A DNA stretch of 21,610 nt, taken from positions 1-21,610 of the forward strand of contig JAOPGA020001661.1 of the NCBI GenBank assembly GCA_026419775.2. The letters are read 5' to 3'. Shown in pieces: positions 11,686 to 19,186 of the stretch. This stretch comes from Acrasis kona (Eukaryota; Heterolobosea; Eutetramitea; Acrasida; Acrasidae). Below the pieces are notes generated by a model. That model was given only the letters and a program-made list of their open reading frames with translations. It was not told the origin of the DNA and did no database searches. The translations under genes and the position numbers were made by a program. Position 1 is the stretch's first letter. Each line of letters begins with the position of its first letter.

Positions 11686-12928
11686 TTATTCAGGTTTTTT
11701 CAACTCAATCGACACTTCAAAGACTAGAAACTTATTAAACACATATCCCTCTTTGTTCATATCAACTAATGTCTTTGCAAACGCTTTTTGTTTACCCCAT
11801 CCTTTATTTGTTTGGTTAAAAGCTGAAGTAAAATTTTCGCGCAGTTGCAACTTATCATCTGAGCTTGTGTGTATTATCGTGAAAGTAACCTCTATTTTTT
11901 CTGTAGTACCGTCATTTCTCAAATACAGTCCTACATATTGATTATGTTCAGTTTCTATTTTAATGTATTCAATGGAAAATGGTCTTGAGTTGTAATTGAA
12001 ATGTAAATGAGATGCAGTTTTTGGAGCATCAAATGGAATTACACATCTCCACTTTGCTTCCTGTATTTGCTCTACACCTAATCGGATGGTTAGAGAAACA
12101 AAACAAAGTATTGGACTTACTTACACCGATGGCATCGACATTAAATTTAAAAAAGATGCTCTTCAATATTGACTGTTCTAATACATTTAATGGTATGACT
12201 TTATCAGTAAAGTACCAAGACTTCATGCTTTTAAAGTCTATCGTGGCCATTAATGGTTGTAATCTCCTACGTTTCGCACTTCGTTTCTCAGGTGAAAGGA
12301 CGGAATTATCGATCCAAACCATCACAAGCTCAAACAACTCATTCTGATCTTTATATTTTTGATTCTTCAGAACATCCGTTAGGAGCTCCATATTTTTAAA
12401 TTCACATATTCTTTTTTCCTTTAGGCTATCAATATTCAACAAGACTTTATTTTTTATACTGTTATAAGTACTTTTAAAGCACTCTGTTGTGCGATCGGAA
12501 TTTTCCCATAGCAAGTGTAGTAGTTTGCATGCATTTTCAGTGGTTGTGTGCTCTTCTATGGTATGGCTTAACCAAAGTAAAAGTGAGGAGTGACATTTTG
12601 CTTCGGCTATTGGGTACAGAAGTATCAAATCCTCCACAGTATCAATACATACTTTACCACAATACAGGTATCTGATGAATTCTTTGAACAATCGTGGATC
12701 AGATTCTTCGTCAACTTCATAGGGAGGTTGTGACTCTTTGAAACTACTATTAAACATCGTTTTATAAAAGTCACAACGCAAACATAATATTTTTCCGTTT
12801 GCAAGTAAAACACTGCCGTCATCAAATTTGAATTTCACATCAAAACCCTTGATACTCTGCTCTTGTTCAAATAGGTGATTGAATATATCCACAAAGTCTA
12901 TTTTTTTATCTTCGCAAATAAAGGCCAT
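11686..12928 (-). CDS. BTB-BACK-MATH protein, candidate CUL3 adaptor
   Basis: Exons 12928-12125 and 12060-11686 join across a 64-nt phase-0 intron (12061-12124, donor GTAAGT, acceptor ACAG), giving 392 residues. The start is the ATG at 12928. The open frame extends to 12946 only through a TTG. The BTB fold (about residues 25-115) contains FDVKFKFDDG and the FKEFIRYLY strand-helix segment; a BACK-like helical region follows to about 265. After the splice, a MATH/TRAF-like beta domain occupies the C-terminus, with the WRC start and the GWG motif expected in MATH. Animal SPOP and plant BPM proteins carry MATH before BTB, so the order is reversed here. The TAA stop lies inside AATAAA (11685-11690 on this strand). 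Domain calls are good; the partner and substrate are unknown. Confidence 0.8.
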
Positions 12929-13039
12929 TGTTGGGAGTAGTACCAATGAAGTTTTGTATTCTATTTTGGTTAGAAGTCAACCAAATGCAAGCAACTTGAC
13001 TTTGAAATGTGTGGGAGGTGGTGCCAAAGTGAAGACACA

Positions 13040-13400
13040 ATGTCAATGGAGAGCAACAACATGATTCAAGCAAATGTAAGAATCCGGAAACAGGATTTTG
13101 TTCTCAAACGGCCAACAGTCAGACAACAGAGACCCGACGATTATGAGTACAAGAGCACTGATTGCAAGAAATGTTGAAATCAAGAGCACAAGAAAGTTGC
13201 TTATGAAAACATCTTCTGATGCAGTCAAATCTTTAACGTGTGATCACTTGACGGACTAGCTAGGGGCAAAGAGACTTGATTCGACAGCAAAGAAAGCACG
13301 GAATAACAAGTTCACCAAAGAGCGAAAATACAACCAAGATGAGGATAACCTCGGTCTCGTTCACAGTTGGCCAGATTGTAATCAATACTGATGATGGGTT
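13040..13400 (+). pseudogene. Unresolved coding-like stretch, possible broken small gene
   Basis: An ATG at 13040 opens a 45-residue basic frame (begins MSMESNNMIQANVRIRK, ends at TGA about 13175). A second frame from about 13143 continues with similar lysine-rich content to a TAG at 13257-13259, then stays otherwise open to a double stop near 13390 (ending LGLVHSWPDCNQY). The plus strand is purine-rich, as in the sense strands of neighbouring genes. It would be a gene divergent from the BTB-MATH gene at 12928. On the minus strand the same DNA gives two hydrophobic frames (13260-13442 and about 13046-13228) that could be membrane segments. Neither reading is intact. No family is recognised. 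Confidence 0.2.
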
Positions 13401-13534
13401 AATTGTAGCACGCCTCACCCACAATTTTAAGATCAAGACCATTCCTATCTACGAATCAATACATGATTGAAATGCATTTTTCGAATCAAAATAGAGGATG
13501 AACATTTACCTTCAATAGAATTGAATCAACATTC

Positions 13535-13696
13535 TCAATCGAACAAGGAGACAATTTCATACAAACTAAACAAACAATTAAAAAACAACTTTATTTGGTT
13601 CTTCTCTTCTTGGTTTTTTAATATCACTTTGCGATTTGTGATGCCTTTTTTTCGAGCGTCTTCCTTTTCTTTCTGGCTCACTTTAAATACTTCCAT
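13535..13696 (-). CDS. Small lysine-rich ORF downstream of the kinase
   Basis: An ATG at 13696 opens a 53-residue frame beginning MEVFKVSQKEKEDARKKG. It starts 34 nt after the modelled kinase stop on the same strand. A one-base change in the A7 run at about 13646-13652 would switch it to another basic frame ending EEPNKVVF. A-rich DNA gives lysine-rich translations in any frame, so this may simply be kinase 3' UTR. No family is recognised. Confidence 0.15.
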   Translation of the reverse strand: MEVFKVSQKEKEDARKKGITNRKVILKNQEEKNQIKLFFNCLFSLYEIVSLFD

Positions 13697-13729
13697 GTTG
13701 GCAGCCTATATTTGTTTCTTCGATTCTTT

Positions 13730-15121
13730 TTATTCAAATAGCATTTTTAGTTGATTTGCTTTAAATGAGTCAACATCAAATTCACTCGCTTTTTTTGTAG
13801 AAGGTCTCCAATCAACAGATGCAATACTCTTCGAAAATTTCTTCTTCTCCACTTAGTTTTTTGAATTCTCTATCTGTAAGAGCATCGTGGTCATGCTGTT
13901 GTTGATTTTTTACAGCTTGTAAAAGCTCCTCGGATTTGGATCTTGAATATCAGCGAATTCACCAGACGCCATTTTCAAATTCGAATCATACAATCTTGTT
14001 TGCTTTATACTTTCTATGAAATTCAATGCGTGCTCTATTGTTTTAAAGGTCTGATTCAAAACATTCAAAATGTCATCTACACATGTTGGTCTTTCAGAAC
14101 TTTCTGTTTGCACACACCAAAAATAAGCTACATATTGTGGAATGTGATTCTTGAGCAATATGATATCTCCCGGAGCGAAGTGACCAAGTGGCTCCTTACT
14201 ATATGATGGAGCCTTACCGATTATTATTGATGCGATAACCAGACCAAGCGAATACAAATCAGTTTGAATTGTATAGGATTGCAGTTGGCCGTTGTCTTTC
14301 AACTCTGGTGCCATATAAGCGTATCTACCCTGAAAATTGGGGTTGTTGTAACCCGCGAACTCGATTTTGTACGTGTTTCTTTGTGTAGTGGCAACTTCCT
14401 GGAGTTTACTAATACCTAAGTCGCATATAACGACATTTCCATCTTTTGTCATTAGAAAGTTGTCTGTTTTGATATCCAGATGTAAAATCTTTTTTCCATC
14501 TTGTTTTGTGTCATGAACTGCTTTTACACACTCCACACATTGTCGGGCTAATCTTAGTCTAGATTGTATTGATAGACCGTTATTTTTTATGTAGGAGGAA
14601 AGGCTGCCCTCATATAATTTCATTATAATAATGTGCTCGATTGTTTCATCAACGGATACCAACTTTTCGTTAACTAGTTCTACAACTTTACCGGGGGTAG
14701 TTCTATTTACCAATTCGATATTGAAAACTTCGTTAGCAACATCACTTCTTAGTGTTTCAAAATTATCTTCATCCATACCTTCTATAATCTTTAACACAAC
14801 TTTCTCAGTTGTCTTTTTGTGCTGAGCTAACATGATGGTAGATCCACTAGTCTTCGCTAATACCTTGAGTTTAACATAGTGACCAGCGTAGGTTGTAAGT
14901 GGATAATGTTGATAAATGAAGGCTACAAAATCTGAGAATGTGTGGTTCTTCTTCAATTTAGTAGCTTTTGCAAGGTTGTCAAACTGTATCCTTTCTTCCG
15001 GCGTGTAAGCAACCTTCTTTTCTTTGAATTTATTTAAAAATGTATTCTGTTCTGCAAAAGAAAAATTGGGAGAGCCCATGTATTGCAATAATTTGGCCAT
15101 TGTCATTTCATCACCTGTCAT
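13730..15121 (-). CDS. Divergent protein kinase with two predicted C-terminal introns
   Basis: From the ATG at 15121 the first exon encodes an unusual N-terminal region of about 80 residues and a kinase domain: TSGSTIML in place of the glycine loop (91-98), VVLK lysine K111, HLDIKTDN catalytic loop (214-221), DLG instead of DFG (234-236), APE (271-273) and an R at SERP (344). The catalytic Asp, Lys and Asn are present, so activity is plausible. Unspliced, the frame ends at 13910 (403 residues). Removing 13942-13991 (50 nt, GTATGA...CAAG) and 13785-13827 (43 nt, GTATTG...CGAG) keeps one frame to a TAA at 13730-13732 and gives 432 residues with an acidic tail ending QLKMLFE. That stop lies inside AATAAA, as in three other genes here. 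Substrate is unknown. The start is shared in a 210-nt divergent region with the gene at 15332. Confidence 0.75.
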
Positions 15122-15331
15122 GTTCCACGTCGACTCCTTTCCGCTATTCTGGAGCGCACTTGGCTTGTTGCGATTATAGCTTTGGAAAGTGCTTTAGATC
15201 GGCTTTTATCTTGTTTCGATCTTCACTCAGTCATTGTAACGATCTAATCGAACTTATTACGATACTACTGATCTTAATCGTCGATCTAACTCCAGTACAA
15301 TCAAAAGTTATGTCAACCGCATGACACGAGC

Positions 15332-15800
15332 ATGATATCAATAGTACGTAATTCATATCGTTCGCTTTACAATTACGACCATGTTTTCGACAAGATGACG
15401 GTTCAAGACAAACAATTAGAGACTTTTAAACGATTTTTGAACGAGAAGAGAGCAGAATTTGAAAACCAGGAATAAACGCTTACACCTCACCACATCACCA
15501 TAGCGGCCATGGAAAAGTGCCGCAGCTGATTTTGAATATTTGTGTGATTCGATAGAACTTAAAAACACTCAAAACATTAATAGAAGTTTTGCAGGCGACA
15601 AGAATCGTCAACATTTGAGATCCATTTCAAGAGAGGACCTAGTTATGGTCAAAACAGATCCAAACAACACGGCACAAGATGCTATCAAAGTGGTCTCTCT
15701 CCGCGAGGACATTAATGCTCACGTCCTCTTTCATTTCGAAAGTTACAAAAAGATCAAGTCAAATGTTCAACGTAACAGTGGGCGAAAAAGTTCGAACTGA
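15332..15800 (+). CDS. Small protein, possibly LYR-motif mitochondrial assembly factor, with an odd intron
   Basis: An ATG at 15332 opens a frame (MISIVRNSYRSLYNYDHVF...) that meets a TAA at 15473. A second long open frame runs 15504-15800, starting right after TAG at 15501-15503. Removing 15470-15503 (34 nt) joins them in phase 0 into 144 residues, but the boundaries are GA-AG, not GT-AG. Either the donor is non-canonical, a GT-to-GA change has occurred, or the gene is broken. The pattern of a YRxL helix followed by a conserved-looking F, two more helices and an SREDLV motif recalls the LYRM7/MZM1 group, which help insert the Rieske protein in complex III. This resemblance is by eye and weak. 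AATAAA at 15804-15809 follows the TGA directly. Confidence 0.5.
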
Positions 15801-15803
15801 TTA

Positions 15804-15809
15804 AATAAA
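15804..15809 (+). terminator. Poly(A) signal AATAAA
   Basis: AATAAA lies 4 nt after the stop of the small protein gene and 15 nt before the end of the convergent gene on the other strand, so the two 3' ends must nearly touch or overlap. Confidence 0.55.
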
Positions 15810-15823
15810 ACTAGTTTTTAATT

Positions 15824-17023
15824 CTACAAGAATGTAGTTTCCAAATAATCCATAGTCTCTTCGTACATGTCGCCATACATTTGGTTGTTCTCTGGTCTAC
15901 ATTTGTATAAAGTTTGATCCTGATTCACCACAGCACGAACAAGAGTTATGAGCTCCGGACATCTCATCACAATTTGTCTAATCTTTTCGATTCTCGTTAA
16001 TTGTTCTCCCGGTCTCTCTTTAAAGTAGTCCTTCATCAAATTAAAGTTCTGACCCACACACGTGATGCCATTCTTGAAGATTGGATCGCCCAACGTTGCT
16101 CTGATTTGATTCACAAGGGTGAGCTTGTCACCACGAGCAAACTGCTCCCACTGTTCGAACCTTCTCTTTGCTTGGAAGTCTTTTACCATTTTATACTTCA
16201 ACTCATTGAATTGGTCTTCTGTGATGCTGACTTTAATCTTTGTTCTGCAAAGGATGGGTACTACTGGTTGGTCACCTCCATTCACGATTTCTCTTAACTT
16301 GTCCAACAATGCCGTCTTTAGTTCGGGGTCGATGGCGGTACCGTCGATGGATTGAATCATGTCTACATTGTCGTATGTATAGAGGGCCCTGAGGCGAATG
16401 AATTCATACATGAAGTCTTTTTGCACTTCCAAGTTAATCTTGTTTTTGAATTCCTCGCAGGTGAGATTTGTTCTGTGGATTAGGTTGTGCGCGTGTTCTG
16501 AATCGGTGTCGTAATTTGTGTGTTGATCTTTCTTGATGATGTACTTCGATTGATCTTCTCCGTCAACGTTGTACCAATGTTCTTGAAGGTCATGTAGGAT
16601 GAGTTGAAAGATGGTGAGGTACAAATCTTCTCCTTGTAGAGTGGGGAGTGGTTCTGGTCCACAGTAGTGGGAGTGTATCTTGCGAATGCAGTTAGAGTAT
16701 GTGATGGTAGCCGTGGTGGATCCTATTTGGCGACTTAATTTGTCGTATAGATCGATAACCAAATCTTGAAGTAAACACTTCGTATTGTTGCCACCGTTTC
16801 TTCTGTTACGAATTTTTGTAAGGTGCTGAAGACTGTTCCTTGCGTTTCTGATGGATAGTTCGCTATTGTCTCGATGATCCTGGTCTCTTGCGTATTTTTG
16901 TTCAATTGCTGCTCTCAAAGCCAAAGTCTCTATTAGTTGTCTCTGATGAAAGTAGTAATATGAGGTAAAAGATTAACTATAACATACTCTGTTGAGCCTT
17001 CTAACCACAGGTAGGCGTGCCAT
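15824..17023 (-). CDS. Hypothetical protein, 384 residues, unknown family
   Basis: A 12-codon first exon (17023-16988, MARLPVVRRLNR) joins the long exon 16942-15824 across a 45-nt phase-0 intron (16943-16987, GTATGT...ATCAG). Without the first exon the frame has no ATG near its start. The protein is mainly alpha-helical by eye, rich in charged residues, with a basic N-terminus and several Cys (for example in SNCIRKIHSHYCGPEP, KCLLQDL and LYKCRP). It has no signal peptide and no membrane segment. I do not recognise a domain. Its basic N-terminus could be a nuclear or mitochondrial signal, but neither is clear. It ends convergently with the small gene at 15332-15800. Confidence 0.75.
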
Positions 17024-17084
17024 TGTTTGTTGAATAAATGAATGAACTGGTGGTAAAGAAGTTCTACTTTTATAGCATATTTTT

Positions 17085-17130
17085 TTTGGCCAAATATTTT
17101 GTCAAATGTTTTGCAAAATATTTGGCCAAA
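17085..17130. repeat. 17-bp perfect inverted repeat in an upstream region
   Basis: TTTGGCCAAATATTTTG (17085-17101) and its complement (17114-17130) flank a 12-nt spacer. Each arm also contains TTTGGCCAAA, itself a 10-bp palindrome, so a single arm could be a dimer site. It lies 62-107 nt upstream of the start of the minus-strand gene at 17023 and is far from the next plus-strand start. It could form a hairpin or be a pair of factor binding sites. Confidence 0.65.
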
Positions 17131-17320
17131 GAAAACCGACCTTTAATAGGCAAATCGTCACAATGCGTGATTCTCTAGTTTTTAAAACATTCTAACTACC
17201 ACTTGTTACATTGATTCCGACCTCCATCATGAGCGACGCAAACAAAAGTTTTTACAAAATAAATTATTAAAACTTATCAATACATTTCCACATATCCGAT
17301 AGACTCATCATCTTACAGCT

Positions 17321-17391
17321 GGGTTTTCGCATGTAAGTTTTACCGGTCCGTAATATAAAGGCTTATATATAAAGCAGGGTTTTCGCATGTA
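17321..17391. repeat. 15-bp direct repeat flanking AT-rich DNA
   Basis: GGGTTTTCGCATGTA occurs exactly at 17321-17335 and 17377-17391, 56 nt apart, each preceded by CAGC-like bases. Two TATA-like elements lie between the copies. This arrangement suits paired promoter elements of the downstream plus-strand gene or a local duplication. Confidence 0.6.
17364..17373 (+). promoter_or_regulatory. TATA-box-like element
   Basis: TATATATAAA stands 49 nt before the ATG at 17422, a position consistent with a core promoter for the small gene that follows. A second AT-rich element (TAATATAAAG) lies at 17351-17360. Other starts in this AT-rich window have no equally clear match. Confidence 0.4.
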
Positions 17392-17421
17392 TTGTTAATT
17401 TAATAAGTGGCTGTCTAAACG

Positions 17422-17629
17422 ATGCTTTTTAATTACAACTCGCTACGTGAAGACTGTACTCAGTTCTTTCACCCACTATACTACGAAGATAGTGACCCAA
17501 TCACAAGCCATTGATGTTTTAGACGATTGGTCGAATTTTAAATCTGGATCCGAAAAACATTGTGACTTGGCTCGAAGATCAAAGGACATTCAAACTGAAT
17601 CTAAAGAAGAAGCAGAATTGGATGAATAA
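17422..17629 (+). CDS. Small acidic protein gene with a frame break
   Basis: The ATG at 17422 opens 30 residues (begins MLFNYNSLREDC) and meets TGA at 17512. The next frame is open across the same area and reads QAIDVLDDWSNFKSG to an acidic end (EEAELDE) with TAA at 17627-17629, but it has no ATG of its own. A single-nt shift near 17500 joins the two into about 68 residues. A 16-nt GT...AG removal would also do so, but that is shorter than any other intron here. The stop overlaps AATAAA (17625-17630), as in other genes of this window, and a TATA-like element lies upstream. No family is recognised. Confidence 0.35.
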
Positions 17630-17725
17630 ATGTATTTCTAAAAATATTTTTTTATTAGAAATCACTTTTCTATTGTAACACAATGTAATTTGTGTGGGTT
17701 ATCCTACAAACCTCATACAGTGAAG

Positions 17726-18997
17726 ATGACAGAGAAACGTGTGCTTGGAACATGGGAGCATTGGTGCTTAGAGATGCGTTGGAATGTGTGCGTCTGGTGC
17801 GATGTCAATGGTCCACCGTTGGACTTAGACAAATCCAAGAAAGCAGTGGCGAACCTCATAAAGCGACACCCTAACCTTAAGTATGATGCCGTTCGCGATG
17901 GAGATGATTTTGAGTTCGTTAGTTTGACCAATGACGAGATACCATTCTCAACTCAAACTACTTCTGAAGCAGATTTCATAAGCTTCATTGAGAACTGTTT
18001 GGATACTCCCTTTGTGCACAGTCAAAACAATTATTTGTGGAACGTTACACTTTTGCAAATTGAAGGAACCACATTACAGAGGCTGGTTATAACATTTTCA
18101 CACAGCATTGGTGATGGAACATCTGCCATGATACTTGTTAAAGATTTTTTATCTTACTACCAAAATCCCTTTATTGAAGTTGAGGAGCTCGTATCTTTAC
18201 CAAACATCACCGAATTAATGTTCCCAAATGGCACTTCAAAGTCAGATGATGATATGATTGAGACCATCGCAAACGAAATTGTTCAAGAAACAAAGAATAA
18301 AAAATTCTGTTTGTCTTGGGACGATGATACTAATCTCAAGGGGAACGGTGTTGTACTGTCGCAGATCCAATTAACATCCATTCTCAATAAATGTAAAACC
18401 GAAAAAACCACTATTGGCTCCGCCATAATTGCAGCCTGTGAGTTGGAACTTGGCAAAAGTGGCCGAAGCACCGAGATAGATGTTGACTTTAATGTAAGAA
18501 AGCGTCTTGACTCCATTCACCTCGGAGACGACCATGTTGGTATGTTGATTGCTATTGATGTTTTACGCACAGCTGTCGACGTACAAGACTTTTGGGAAAG
18601 AGCAAGACAAATTAGACAGGAGTTAAATAGAATGGTGGACAGTCGTTCGTATCAACATTGTAGTTCCGCAATAGATAAAGCCGATGAAAAAATGTCGTTG
18701 GATGAGTCTTTCGCCAAGCTATACGAAGAACAAAAGATGAGGTACGTGGAGATGAACATTTCTAACATTGGAATGTTTCCATTTCCGACAAAGTATGGAG
18801 AGCATACGATAAAGGACATGCACATTGTTGGTAGTAACCAGCCGGAGGGAATGAATTACTTGTTGTTGTGTAATGGTATTAATGATAAACTTTGTTTTAG
18901 TCTTGTGTATGATAAAGCGTTGTTTAAAAGAGAAACTGCGACTGGATTTTTGAATAATGTAATTTCCACGATTGAACAACAATCAACGACACAATAA
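17726..18997 (+). CDS. Acyltransferase of the condensation / alcohol acetyltransferase-like superfamily
   Basis: This intronless frame of 423 residues is read from the ATG at 17726; the open frame extends to 17690 only through a TTG. The catalytic signature HSIGDG (126-131) is the HxxxDG motif of CoA-dependent acyltransferases (BAHD, PapA, condensation and AATase families), in which the His acts as general base. The N-terminal half has the expected early segment ending in LIKRHPNLKY (44-53). The C-terminal half has DFNVRKR (254-260) and the ISNIG motif (345-349) typical of PapA/AATase-like members, so both halves of the pseudo-dimer are present. It is cytosolic by eye, with no signal or TM. 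The acceptor (alcohol, amine or lipid) is unknown. The TAA stop lies within AATAAA (18993-18998). Confidence 0.8.
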   Translation: MTEKRVLGTWEHWCLEMRWNVCVWCDVNGPPLDLDKSKKAVANLIKRHPNLKYDAVRDGDDFEFVSLTNDEIPFSTQTTSEADFISFIENCLDTPFVHSQNNYLWNVTLLQIEGTTLQRLVITFSHSIGDGTSAMILVKDFLSYYQNPFIEVEELVSLPNITELMFPNGTSKSDDDMIETIANEIVQETKNKKFCLSWDDDTNLKGNGVVLSQIQLTSILNKCKTEKTTIGSAIIAACELELGKSGRSTEIDVDFNVRKRLDSIHLGDDHVGMLIAIDVLRTAVDVQDFWERARQIRQELNRMVDSRSYQHCSSAIDKADEKMSLDESFAKLYEEQKMRYVEMNISNIGMFPFPTKYGEHTIKDMHIVGSNQPEGMNYLLLCNGINDKLCFSLVYDKALFKRETATGFLNNVISTIEQQSTTQ

Positions 18998-19186
18998 ACG
19001 CATTTGAAATTAATTTGTATTGCTTGTTAAATCCAACAACGTCTTGTCTAACTCCGAAAATCTTTGGGAGGACTTGTGAATATTATTGTAAAACTTCTAG
19101 TTGACCTAAAAAATCCAACTTTTGATGGAAGTCAAACAATGTTCCATTTCTAGAAAAACAAAATCCAGGAAACCGAAACAATAAAA

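Noticed and set aside
13046-13442. Minus-strand membrane protein made of two hydrophobic frames
   Set aside because: One frame starts with TTG and they cannot be joined by a convincing GT-AG intron; the plus strand has the purine bias of sense strands here.
1-13800. Reassigned TAA/TAG codons, suggested by in-frame stops in the P450-like gene (58-60) and after the kinase (13730)
   Set aside because: Other genes end cleanly at TAA or TAG followed by non-coding sequence and AATAAA, and several indel or splice explanations exist.
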